Source: Axinella damicornis (Eukaryota; Porifera; Demospongiae; Axinellida; Axinellidae). From it: DNA of 64,000 bases. Made by a program: the position numbers and the translations under genes. The notes under the pieces are model-generated. The model searched no databases. It worked only from the letters and a program-made list of their open reading frames with translations, and had not been told where the DNA came from. The stretch spans positions 9,796,464-9,860,463 of the forward strand of contig OZ007516.1 in assembly GCA_963931865.1 (NCBI GenBank). The letters run 5' to 3'. Of the stretch, positions 34,229-44,058 are shown piece by piece; the first letter of the stretch is position 1; every line of letters begins with the position of its first letter.

Positions 34229-35310
34229 CTAGGCCTCCACTAACTGCTGCAGGACATCACTTGTCCCAGGCTCAGACATCTGCCGCTGCACGGGGTAAAC
34301 ATCCTCCAGCTGAGCCCCCCTCACAAACCACGCTTTTTGCTTGCTGGCAAGCCGGTAGGATTCGAGCTCTAAGGCCGTGCCTAGAGCATCCCTCAACGTA
34401 GCTGGCTTGTTCTGCCGAATCCGCAGTCTAGTGTCCTCATCTGGCAGCGCGTCTACAAACTGGTCCTTCGCTAACACCTCCACCATAGCCTCAGTGGCTC
34501 CAGGATGTGCAAGACGGACTATAGTCGCTCTACGTCCTCTGCAAGATCAGCGAGGGTTTCATCCCTGCGTCTGTTTCTGGCCTTCAGCCGCATCCTATTC
34601 AGCTCGGTTTGGTGCGCCGTTTCGAAGCGCGAGTCGAGTGCTGCCGTAAGGGCCTCGTAGTTCTGCCGCTGCGTAGTATGTAAATTGGTCAGCACCGTGG
34701 AAGCGGCGCCTCTGAGGCTAATGGCCAGGTGAGTTGCTTTCTCAGCATCGCTCCATCTGTTCATGTCTGCCAACAGCTCAAACTGTGCCCTGTACACATC
34801 CCAGGCGGACTTCCCATCGAACGGGGCAGCGCGTTGCCTGGTCATTCCAGTCAGCGGAGATCCACCAGGCGCGGTAGCACTGCCTGCCAGTACAGCTCCC
34901 GGCAATGTCCCTTCCTCAGGACTCGTAGTAGCTGGCACGAACGAAGGAGCAGTCGGTCTCAGCCCTTCTCCCAACCCTGTGGGTGGGCTGAAATCCCGCA
35001 GAATGTCGTCTCAAATCTGCTTCCTCAGCCGCTCTTGTTCCTCCAACAGTTCCGAGTGCACGTCGGACCTTAGTCCAGTCAGGGACCCTTCCATGGTACT
35101 CAACCGCCCGTCCACTGCGGTTTTCACCTCGTGCAGGCCATCCTCGATAGCATGGACTAGCTCATCAGTCTCCTGCTGCTTCCGAGCTATATCGTCCACT
35201 CGCTCCGACTGTTGCCTGGTCAGGTTCTCCAGCTGCTCGCTCTGTTTGTCTATCTTTGCCAGTAATGCGGCCATCTGATCCTCCAGCTTGCTTGCTGCTC
35301 GTGTAGCCAT
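34229..35310 (-). pseudogene. gag gene with a stop and a frameshift
   Basis: Starts MATRAASKLEDQMAALL at 35310 with a heptad-rich coiled coil (QLENLTRQQSERVDDIARKQ). An in-frame TGA lies at 35011-35013, then the same frame continues through PFDGKSAWDVYRAQFELLAD, a typical retrotransposon capsid, to about 34520. A one-base slip at DVERL moves the rest (MVEVLAKDQFVDALPDEDTR, 34486 onward) to another frame. Apart from these lesions the order is that of a full-length gag. It would encode the particle protein; as it stands it is broken. Confidence 0.85.
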
Positions 35311-35336
35311 CCTGTCAATCCCACTTCTGACACCAC

Positions 35337-35595
35337 TGTTACGTTCTGGTGGGTTCAGCTCGGCGTTCGCGCTCGGCGCAGACTCTCGCGTGCAGCATTG
35401 CCAGAGCAGAGCTGAAACTGTAATGATATGGCCACCCGTGTACACAAATCAGGAGGCGTTTGTAGCCAGAAATAATACAGGTGATAGGACTAACGACTGG
35501 GGGAACAACGTAGTGGCTGTCAATTGAGAGTAATTAAGATGGCACCTGAGAAGTGGCACAAACAATTCAGCAAGATCATGACAGATTCTGCTACA
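35337..35595 (-). repeat. 5' LTR (minus-strand element)
   Basis: The transcription-start side LTR of the element. It has the same TG...CA ends and is about 8 bp longer than its partner, mainly through a CAATTGAGAG variant near 35521. Confidence 0.92.
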
Positions 35596-35670
35596 ATATA
35601 TTAGCTCCAATGCTAGCCGTTACCCTACCGTTCAATTTTGCCAGGCTAAAAATTTACCGGTGCTTCAATG

Positions 35671-35741
35671 TGTGTGTGTGTGTGTGTGTGTGTGAATGTG
35701 TGCTTGTGTGTGTGTGTGTGTGTGTGAATGTGTGTGTGTGC
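35671..35741. repeat. (GT)n microsatellite
   Basis: GT repeats broken twice by GAATGTGTG. A minus-strand frame of 184 codons (35654-36208) runs into this tract as His-Thr repeats. Its upstream half (for example NRNWTVVANVLASIYTIMRK) is non-repetitive, but I do not recognise it. Confidence 0.9.
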
Positions 35742-37186
35742 TTTTTGTCGCATACAGTTTGTGAAAATCTTTTGTAACTTGTAAGAGGTGTCCGGGAACA
35801 GGGAGGAAGAGAAGGTGTATATATACTCAAGCACTCTCCGACCTCGAGGTCCACACTAGTCGTAGTCCAGAGCGGCTCGCGCTGTTGTTGATATGTCTCC
35901 CATACTGCACAAGGATTGAAATTACCTTCCTTACGCATGATTGTGTAAATGCTAGCTAATACATTTGCCACCACAGTCCAGTTTCTGTTTGACAGCCGTT
36001 TTGGTGCCGGCGGAAAGATGTTATATTGCGCTCTTGCCAAAAGTTCAAAGTTCATCATAAAAATCATGTGCCCAACATTCTCCAGTATTATATTCGCAAA
36101 ATCACCCAAACTCATTGAGCAACTACAACAACTAATAATTGAATGCATGATGTGGTACACTAGACAGACCACAAGTGCAAAGTGTTCAACACAGACAGAG
36201 CAAAGCACTGATGGAAGGAGTGGTAGTTATGTTGTGATCGATCAGATGCATGGTCACGTACAATGTGTTCACAAGGAGGACGGATTGTATCAGAGCAGTT
36301 GGGAATAAGATCTCAGAAACACGACAGCCTAAGGAGTCGGAGGATGGCCAGTTTCACACCCAGGCCCCGCCTGCCCCACCCGGGGGTATGAGGCTAGGGT
36401 AGTGCCAGAACTCTACCGGCCTCTGTCCAATAATATAACTATGCAACATCCCATGACTTTAGCCACCTTCCCTCTATTGATATCTGCATGACATACTCTA
36501 GGGAGGAGTGACTTGCGGCTTTCTGCTGGAATAGTAGTTTGCCACTATGCAACACGTTTCTCTTCAAGGTGGTCAGGGAGTCTGTATAGTTATAGCGCTG
36601 ATGATAGGAAGTCACGGAATAGGGTTCTCGGAGAAACTCGCACAATCCAGAGTGAGTCTAGGCAATCACTCTAAACACAAGAGCTCAGAGACTCATCACT
36701 TCGAGAAATCGTTTCAACAGGATAGTTTTGCATTAGGATGTGAGCCCTCATTATATTATAATTAGCTAGTATTCAAGTTGTTGCAAAAAGGGTGTTAGAA
36801 AGGATCCAGGGTTCACATCTGCACATAATTTGTAGGACAGGGATCACATTCTATCATCCAGGCTATATAGCCATGGAACACCTCCAGACTCCAAGCAAAG
36901 AATGAACTGCGGGCTTAATTGTCTTACTGTTGTAATCTGGAGTCCACCATGCTCGAATCCTGTATACTGATCCCTCGACTGGCAGTTGCATGTGTCACAG
37001 AGTGAGAGTTGGCATTACAAGGATGGTGAAGCCAGGACTGCATACGTCTCGTGATCAGTTGAGAAGCAAGAGCAGACCCGATCTCCCTCATGAGCAAACT
37101 TTGAAATTGCCTCCTCTGGCAAAATTACTTGGGAATTGAGAATTGAGTGAGGTATTACTGACTGACCCAGTGTGGGTATGCAGCAT
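35742..37186. other. No confident gene
   Basis: The minus-strand open region noted at 35850-36150 is the only protein-like stretch. A single-ended GGCCCCGCCTGCCCCACCCG...GAGGCTAG near 36363-36397 may be a decayed hairpin MITE. Nothing else is supported. Confidence 0.35.
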
Positions 37187-37241
37187 CAGTGGCGGATGTA
37201 GAAATTTAGAAAGGGTGGTTCGGTTGGCATACACTCACAGC

Positions 37242-37300
37242 GCACCGCCGAAGGCGGTGCCTAGAGCCGCGAAGCGGCGATCAGTCCGCGCGAAGCGCGG
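37242..37300. repeat. Triple GAA-loop hairpin cluster, second copy
   Basis: Three perfect hairpins in a row, all with a GAA loop: GCACCGCC/GGCGGTGC (37242-37260), GCCGC/GCGGC (37266-37278) and CCGCGC/GCGCGG (37286-37300). In this copy every stem is exact. Confidence 0.9.
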
Positions 37301-37642
37301 AAAAATTTTGGCGTGTTCTTTTTAGCGATCAGGAAGCGCTCTCGTAGCATCTCTGTGCATTCTGGACACGTTCCCAGACGCAATGAAGATTGACTAAATA
37401 ACCAGTAAGTAATCGATGTGTGGGGCTCAGGGAGCAGATCATTAAACTCAAAGCCGGCCTAGCCGGCCGCCGGGTTCGCTAGTTAGCTAGTAGCTAGCTA
37501 AAGCTACTCTCTAGACTTATCTTAGCATAGATAATAAACTACGAAACGGGATTGGAAACGAGCCACTTATCACTTACTTAGCACGCGCACTCCGCGTTGT
37601 AACGGAAGTTGTTACAAAACCGCGCCCATCAAGCTATATAGC

Positions 37643-38046
37643 ATGGACCTCTTCCGAACTTCTTGTTTCCAAGACGAGAGTCCACCGCTCCAGAATGTAC
37701 TCCGCTTGGTAAGCGTACAAATAGGTACATGTATAGCTTACTCTAGCTAGTCTCGGTACCAGACTATTCGCGCGAATAGTCTGCTACCGAGACTATAGCT
37801 AGGCCTACTCTAGCCAGGGGGAGGGTTGACTAGCTATGATTGTACTGATTTTCTCTTCATACAGCCCCAGTCGATCCAGCAGTTAAAAAAGGCAGTGGAA
37901 AGCCATGCTAGATGATCATGATTCCCTTACTGCATCTTCAGTGAAGGCAACAATTGGTCTCCTGTCACGGATAGAAAGCGAAGAAAACAAGCGATATTTG
38001 CCAATGATTTACGTAGCTGCCTCTAGCTTTCTCATGCAAGGCTAAA
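37643..38046 (+). pseudogene. Exon-like segments, unrecognised protein
   Basis: An ATG at 37643 opens MDLFRTSCFQDESPPLQNVL, which stops at a GTAAGC donor (about 37711). After an AG at about 37864, SIQQLKKAVESHA follows. A frame change then leads to SLTASSVKATIGLLSRIESE and YLPMIYVAASSFLMQG before TAA. The pieces look like one coding sequence with a frame lesion and an intron that contains the 37748 hairpin. No family is recognised. Confidence 0.4.
37748..37805. mobile_element. Very short hairpin of the TAGTCTCG family
   Basis: TAGTCTCGGTACCAGACTATT and its inverse meet at CGCGCG. TACTCTAGC occurs exactly at 37739-37747 and 37806-37814, a 9-bp duplication, if the 10 bp TAGCTAGGCC at the right are counted with the element. 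It is one of the shortest family members seen here. Confidence 0.65.
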
Positions 38047-38277
38047 GGCCAGGGAAAAGATCCAGAGGGCTCCTGAAAGGAACTTCAACTCAAAAGTGAT
38101 GAAATATAACATGCATGAGAACATTTCAAAAACTTCTAATCGTTTCCAAAATCCACAATAAATCCAACCAAACATGAAGATTTTCGCCCATCGGCACAGG
38201 ATTTCATATTTGTAGTTTTCCTCCTCTTGGGGAGAGAAGTTTTTCTCTTTCTCCCAGTCTTGACTTGACTACTTGCA

Positions 38278-38587
38278 GTCAATGGGCTATGACCTTTTCA
38301 GGACATGGAAATTCCCACTCATCCAGGTTTGGAATGAATTCTGATCCCAGCCACTGTATAAAGAAAGGAGGGAGGGTGAATCCCGTAACAGTGTTTATAC
38401 AACCAATACATACCTTCAAGCAGAAATCTGTAGCCTTCAGATTGGAGTTTTGTGGCTCTGCTTGCCTCAAGTCACATTGAAAGTCTTTCCCATCTGTAGG
38501 AGCAAAGAAGGGACAGGCTAGAAATACAGCACAAATCATGTAAAGGCACATTGAGTGTATGTAGTGCATTGTCTTCCAGCTCGCCAT
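38278..38587 (-). CDS. Small secreted-protein candidate with one 60-nt intron
   Basis: On the minus strand ATG at 38587 opens MASWKTMHYIHSMCLYMICA with a hydrophobic core like a signal peptide, then DGKDFQCDLRQAEPQ. A GTATGT...TTTATACAG intron of exactly 60 nt (38354-38413) can be removed; it is a multiple of three with no stop, so both forms stay in frame. The tail is WLGSEFIPNLDEWEF, ending CPEKVIAH. The spliced product would be 82 residues, the unspliced one 102. An AG (ctacag) at 38494-38499 could instead start the exon at 38493, making this the 3' part of a longer gene. It lies within the 2.4-kb element. Confidence 0.4.
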
Positions 38588-39281
38588 TGTAATATGCCCC
38601 TGTGCTGAGATGTGTTATGATGAACTGAATGTAACTTAGTCAAAAAAAAGTGGTTGGTGCAAAACTAGGACACTTGACACACACTATGAAGGTAAGCAAA
38701 TAGTCACTGACCACCATACTACTTCAGAAAAGTCCCACACAGAAGACTACTAAAATGGCAACCGCACACCCACGTTCACACTTGGACCAGCTATCAACTG
38801 GCATAAACACAAGATCCACTCAAACAAACCACACAGTGCAATACCTCAACCACTTGTGTCAACAAAATACCCAACAGAATTTACTCTCAAGCTCCCTCTT
38901 GTCTGGAAAAGTCCCACACAGTTTGTATATCCACCATATTAGTTGCAAAGTACCACTTTAACTTGTGTTATGCGAGCATATATTCCATTTACTGCCCACT
39001 ATAGTGTTCTGGGCACTAAAATGACCTTGCTGAAACTACTTATGCTGCACTTACCAGGAAAGAAGTGTGGTGATCTCTGCAGATGCCTTTTAAAGTTGAT
39101 CCGGCTAGGTAGAACAGCTAGGTCGGCGAAAACGCAGATCAAAGCAATCATCAACCAAAAGGTGGTAATGAGTACAACGCGGAGTGAACGCTCCTACAAG
39201 TACGGGAGCAATGCGCTCACGTGAGTCGTTTCCAATCCCGTTTCGTAGTTTATTATCTATGATCTTAGGTACAGATGACTC

Positions 39282-39362
39282 ACCAGTTGATGCCGCCCTA
39301 GGCCTTTTGGTGAATGTCCATAGATCAAGGCTTTGTTGACCTGTACTCTTACGTTTCGCCAT
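39282..39362 (-). CDS. Possible first exon of a transposase
   Basis: MAKRKSTGQQSLDLWTFTKR starts at 39362 and reaches a GGTGAGTC donor at about 39282. A short basic N-terminus with this kind of motif is common at the start of zinc-finger/hAT-type transposases. It sits just inside the right end of the element and points inward, as expected. There is no further exon with a recognisable domain, so the identification is tentative. Confidence 0.35.
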
Positions 39363-39633
39363 CTCTCAGACTACTCTAGCTGCATTGCTGCTGCACTGCA
39401 CGTGGCTATTCTCGTCCCCGACGCGGCCGGAGATTAATCCCCAGCCCAGCCACGTGCTTTTTCACGCACGCGCGCGCACATTTTCCTGAGCTGACGACGG
39501 GACTAGCTGGCTCGCGCCCCCTACGTTGCCGGCATGCCGCACACGGCTATAGCTCGGTCGAGCGGCTTTTTTTTTCCTTTTTTTTCTGGGTAGTTCGACC
39601 GAACGCAACGAACTACCCCTGGATCCGCCAGTG

Positions 39634-40230
39634 AGCATACAACAGCAACATTGGCAGTTACACGTACAATGCATGCGAGTTAGAGGTTGTCATAAGTGCA
39701 GTGCACCTGCCGGCTGTCACGTCGGAGTGAGGGATGACATCCTGAGAGCAGCAAAAACTGAGATATGGGGACCTCAGACAGCGATATTTGACACACGACC
39801 ACCACCCTGGAGCACATGTGACAGCTCCATTGGCCACTCTTCTTGGTCAGGGAGAGGGAAATGAGAAAGGGTTCGCACACAGCACACAATTAAGCAAAAG
39901 CTGGCAAGTGAGCCTTTGTTGTATGCAGCAAGCAGACGTTAACCTTCACTGGGTCAGAGAGGACCATATCGATAGCTTAAGCAGCCACAGCGCACGCGCA
40001 GTTTGGCGACGTCTAACTAATATTCACAGCCAGTCTATAATATTCACAGCCAGTCTCCATAATTACGGTTTATAACGCGCCGAGATGTCCCCGCTGGTAC
40101 TAGCGTGTGTTCTCATTTACGCTGTCGACCTCGCTCTGGCGCAGACCTCCTAGACTAGTAAGCCCCCCGTAGTAGTCTGCTTGCATGTACATGTAGCTGT
40201 AATAAATAATAGCTAGCTAGCTAAACAACA
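39634..40230. other. No gene seen
   Basis: Unique-looking DNA with several possible short frames but no domain or splice evidence. Confidence 0.35.
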
Positions 40231-40239
40231 AGGCCGAGG

Positions 40240-40346
40240 TTATTGACACCGATCTTCGGTGTCAACAATAGCCACAAATCAGCTATTGACACCGATTCGG
40301 TGTCAACAATCGCCACAAATCGTCTATTGACACCGACCAACGACCA
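40240..40346. repeat. Tandem hairpin repeats, TTGACACCGA type
   Basis: TTGACACCGATC and its inverse form a hairpin that is repeated with the linker ACAATnGCCACAAATC at about 47-bp spacing, two full copies and a half. The same stem occurs once more at 42668-42732 in expanded form. Function is unknown. Confidence 0.8.
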
Positions 40347-41893
40347 ACGATTCATTTCACCTTTTGAGTGCTGAGCGTTACGCACGCTAGCCTGGACTTC
40401 CTCTGCGATGGTTCCGCGCTGATCATGCTTAGCGACTGCTCGTTTCTGCTGCGCGGCACGGGCAGCGTACTGATGAGATTCACAATGGTATGCAGGAATG
40501 TTCAGGGAGTATACGATGCTACTGTACCGTATACTGTCGCTAACGGCCTATAGGCCTCGCGACCCAGCACGGAAGTGCTTCGCGCATGGGTACATGTAGA
40601 CTACTCTGAGCCATAGATGTTTACACAACATGTACATGAAAATGCAGGTCAATAAGAATAAAATAGTTCATGTGTCTTTACATGTAATACACCTCCATTC
40701 TTCAGGTAACACAGCATCTTGTTCTAGTCCTATACGCAGTTAAAGTGGTACCATTTCATGCACTCCGAGCATTGTACCATGCTGTCTCCTGTGTGTGGAA
40801 GGGGCAATATACTTTCTTCATTACTACTGAGTGTGGAAAAGGATCAACATCCTTGCTTTCAGACAATGAAGAAAGTGTGACCTGAACTGTGCTTGGAACC
40901 ACCTACTTGCTGTTGCACCTCAGGAAAAGGTGAGATAGATGTAGGTTTGATGCAGGTTCAGCAATGAAGCTATCACTCCTTAGTACTGAGTGGGATGTCT
41001 CCAGTGTGCACACTGTGATAAACCTTTAGACTTGCTGTTCTTCTTCATCACACAGATCCAGTGGGAATGGTGACAGTTCAATAGCTGCACAAAGTCAACA
41101 TCGTGCACTTGAAATGTGCATGTATCACTCCCCAACATCTTGTAGCCCTGATTCATTAGGGAACTTTTCCTTTGTCAAGGTTTGCCCAGCATTGATTAAT
41201 CTCTCAATAATAGAATAACAACATCAGACTGCAGGAGTTTCTTGCCAGAAATTTGTAGACAAACTTGTCCCTCACTGACACATTCCTACTGCCTCCTCCC
41301 TCCTCATTCGGATTCGATTTGCAGCTGTCCTAGGTTGAACTGTTATACTCGCCTCCTTTGACTTTTGGAGCCTCATGGGAGTCATCTCTTCCATGGTGGT
41401 TCTCTTTTCTGTTTCATTTAGCCTTGGTGTTCTTTGAAGGCCACAACTTAGAAGAGTGTTTAGGTCTACCTTTGCACTTAATATGCGGCTTGAGCTTGAC
41501 ATTTTCTCGAAGCACTGAAAGCTGAAGACGATCCTGTATTGTATGTGTGTGTGTGTGTGTGCAGGTAGATGTGTGTGCATGTGCGCATGTGTGACGTGTG
41601 TAATGAGACATGTATGATTGCACTGTGAATGTACATATGCACAGAGAATGCATCACGCATGCAAGCATAATTAGTAGGTGTGGCCTCATGTAATAGGCTG
41701 GCCACGTAGCTAGTTACGTTGGAAGAGTTCACAGAGGTAGTGTATTCGACTTCCGTAGATTATTGTCGACACAAACCGAAGAACAAGAAATGGGGCTAGC
41801 AAAACACATGGTGCCTGGGATTTAAACTTACTTCAAGGGTGCCACAGTCGGCATGTGCAATGCTGCATCCCCATGAGCACTGAGCTGAGGTCC
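40347..41893. other. No confident gene
   Basis: A minus-strand open segment near 41275-41510 (MSSSSRILSAKVDLNTLLS) is followed on its 5' side by a (TG)n tract (41543-41562). No domain is recognised and flanking exons are not seen. Confidence 0.3.
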
Positions 41894-42624
41894 TAGTCTC
41901 GTGCCCAGACCACACCCCCCCGAGGGGAGAGACGGTCTGGTGAACGAAGTCGAATTTCTTGGGCTTGAAGCATACTACGGAATGTGTAATCATTGTATAA
42001 TCCCGTGGTGTTAAGTGCCTGCAAAAGCTCCTGCTGAAGGCGACCGTGTCAACCAAGCGCGATCATAGCTACTCACATCGGGAGACAAGATGTACTAACC
42101 TTTTGCCGCTCACCCACGGCCCATAGAAGAGTTTTGAAGCATCCTTGTTCGTTCATGGAATCTGCTTCCCGTCCGTTTGGCAGTCATTTCAGGCACTTTA
42201 CGGGGTCAGATACGAAGAACGGCCCCTTAGGGCTAGGGCTAGCATTAGCTTGCACCTATAGAGGGGGCCCTTCGTTGTACTTGATCCCTTTGCTGACCTC
42301 GCTTCCAAAGCTCTCAACTTGATCCTTCATAAGCGATGTCACAGGGCTCGCAACTAGCACAATCGAGCGCAAAGGTCTTCAGAAGTTGTCGCCACGACGT
42401 AGCGTTGCCTTACAGAGCCAGCACTAAGGGCAAACTGGCATGGCAAAGGCTCTTGGCTGTTGTCTTCTCCAGCTTATAAGTATTCAAAGCGATTACTACG
42501 TAATTATTAACAATCTCGCGATCTCATTGGTCCTTACCACATTCCGGTAATAAGCCCAAGAAATTCGACTTCGTTCACCAGACCGTCTCTCCCCTCGGGG
42601 GGGTGTGGTCTGGGCACGAGACTA
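41894..42624. mobile_element. 731-bp element with perfect 73-bp TIRs and 9-bp TSD
   Basis: Left arm 41894-41966 starts TAGTCTCGTGCCCAGACC; the right arm 42552-42624 is its exact complement over 73 bp. CTGAGGTCC occurs on both sides (41885-41893 and 42625-42633). Long exact inverted ends with a 9-bp duplication fit Mutator-like elements. The terminal octamer TAGTCTCG matches the hairpin MITE family in this window. Perfect arms argue for recent movement. The interior has no recognised gene; it includes CGGGGTCAGATACG and GGGCTAGGGCTAG stretches. Confidence 0.9.
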
Positions 42625-42667
42625 CTGAGGTCCATAGTATCATCAGGGGGATCACGTGGTACTGCAG

Positions 42668-42732
42668 GATATTGATCGGTGTCAATAGCTCGTTCGTGGC
42701 CGTTATCGACACCGATGATCGGTGTCAATACT
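42668..42732. repeat. ACACCGAT hairpin, single copy
   Basis: GATCGGTGTCAATA and related inverted words (ATCGACACCGATGATCGGTG) form overlapping hairpins, with the same core as the tandem array at 40240. Confidence 0.65.
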
Positions 42733-42773
42733 TTATAGTAACTGCGAAACAACAAACAGTTGCAGCACAGTGA

Positions 42774-42801
42774 TGTGTATGTATGTATGTATGTATGTAT
42801 G
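42774..42801. repeat. (GTAT)n microsatellite and flanking inverted word
   Basis: GTAT repeated about seven times. Next to it TTTGCATAAAGCTTGCAACAA (42811-42831) recurs inverted at 43675-43697, again beside a (GTAT)n run at 43701-43729. These paired words bracket the MITE at 42937. Confidence 0.85.
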
Positions 42802-42936
42802 TACTGACGTTTGCATAAAGCTTGCAACAAACACTGCTGAGCACTGCTGAGACTAGAAAACCACAAGTCCCACCCTGTGTACATAGTGACTATTAGTAGC
42901 TGGAAGCGCTAAGTGGGTAGGAAGCAAATTATTGTA

Positions 42937-43635
42937 CCGTAGTCTCTCGATAATACGCCCATGGGCGATGAATTTAGAATCTGCTCAAAGAGGGGGATGG
43001 GCGTATTTTCGAGGACCCTTCTCCCGAAAATAGGCCCACCCTTGACTCGAAAGTAGGCCCACCCAATTCGAAAGTAGGCCCACCCAAGTACATGCGTATA
43101 CGAGTGCAATACTGCAACAGTCATTCTAGCAAGGCTTAACTACTACTAGTCCCGAGTTTCTTGGTGAGCAGGAACAATCTCTTCGTGTGAGTAGTTACAG
43201 GAACAGCAAACAAGACACAGCAGGACTGCGTAGAGTGCGCAGACTATCTTCGGGACTTGCCGATTGCTGCTGCTGCTTCCTAGAAATCCGTAGTGCGCTG
43301 CTAGTGCTACGCTAAGGCGATTGCACACGCGAAGACACAAACATGCAATGTACAGCGCGTGCACAGTCTCATGTCATGCGTTCAGTACACAGCTGATTAT
43401 GCAATGGCATGCAACATAATGAAATTCATTGTAAATAGTACCGCGATAGCCAGCCTTCATTTCTTAGTCCAACCTCTTTGACAGTGCTTCTTCCGGAGCT
43501 ATTCAAGTACTTTTCCTGTTCGAGCTAATAGGGTGGGCGTACTTTCGAGTAATAAATGACCCTTTGCAACAACTTGTCGCGAAAAAGGGGGGTGGGCGTA
43601 TTTTCGAGGGTGGGCGTATTTTCGAGAGACTACGG
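42937..43635. mobile_element. Mariner-like MITE, 699 bp
   Basis: Ends CCGTAGTCTCTCGATAATAC and its complement with small changes, flanked by TA on both sides. The interior repeats TCGAAAGTAGGCCCACCC near 43040-43085 and GGGCGTATTTTCGAG near 43590-43625. It is related to the 1371-1925 element. No transposase is encoded. Confidence 0.75.
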
Positions 43636-43926
43636 TACTACTAAATGGCACAGGGTCAGCACTAGTCAGCAGGGCTTGTTGCAAGCTTTATGCAAACCTC
43701 TGTATGTATGTATGTATGTATTTATGTATGTGCATAATTTATCTCGCATGAACCCTGGGCCTTGCAGGATACGCAAGTACTACAGCAAATTCGATGGCAC
43801 CTATTCTCATTGTTTTGCTAGGGAAAGACCAGTGATAGCCAGCTAACAGTTATCATGACTCCACAGGAGGGAATGTCAATGAATGACGTTACAATAGTCA
43901 ATGGAGCACTGCAACAACATTAATTG

Positions 43927-44058
43927 ATGTGGCTACACTTGAGGGCCGAGAAGTTTACTTAGCTACTGGTGTTACTGTTCAGCTATAATATATATATTAT
44001 AGCTGAACAGTAACACCAGTAGCTAAGTAAACTTCTCGGCCCTCAAGTGTAGCCACAT
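43927..44058. repeat. Perfect 132-bp palindrome
   Basis: The two 66-bp arms are exact reverse complements with no spacer, centred on AATATATATATT at 43992/43993. Left arm starts ATGTGGCTACACTTGAGG; right arm ends with its complement. It may be a fold-back element, a replication-fork inversion or an assembly artefact. No target duplication was found. Confidence 0.95.

Larger units (their letters stand above)
32871..35595 (-). mobile_element. Non-autonomous Ty3/gypsy-type LTR element, gag-protease only
   Basis: Direct LTRs of 251 and 259 bp flank, on the minus strand, gag, a CCHC knuckle and an aspartic protease. As in the 3.9-kb element, the polypurine tract follows the protease with no reverse transcriptase, RNase H or integrase. 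Reading minus, the primer-binding site TGGTGTCAGAAGTGGGAT lies just after the 5' LTR and the purine tract AAGGGGTGGAGAG just before the 3' LTR. The flanks carry ATAT on both sides, a 4-bp duplication. The two elements are unrelated in LTR sequence. Confidence 0.9.
37187..39633. mobile_element. 2.4-kb CAGTGGCGGAT-type DNA element
   Basis: Left end CAGTGGCGGATGTAGAAATT; right end GGATCCGCCAGTG. Outer flanks are AGCAT on both sides (37182-37186 and 39634-39638), a 5-bp duplication as for the 7.9-kb element. The first 245 bp match the left end of that element closely. A 36-bp word starting CATAGATAATAAACTACGAA at about 37527 recurs inverted at about 39230-39266, so one side has been copied in reverse. 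The interior carries small exon-like segments. Class is probably hAT-like by ends; no full transposase is present. Confidence 0.65.

Noticed and set aside
33426..35278. Plus-strand open frames over the second LTR element
   Set aside because: They are antisense shadows of gag and protease, which carry the real motifs on the minus strand.
35654..36208. 184-codon minus-strand open frame
   Set aside because: The C-terminal third is His-Thr repeat from a GT tract. The rest shows no domain or splice context, so I list it only as a note.
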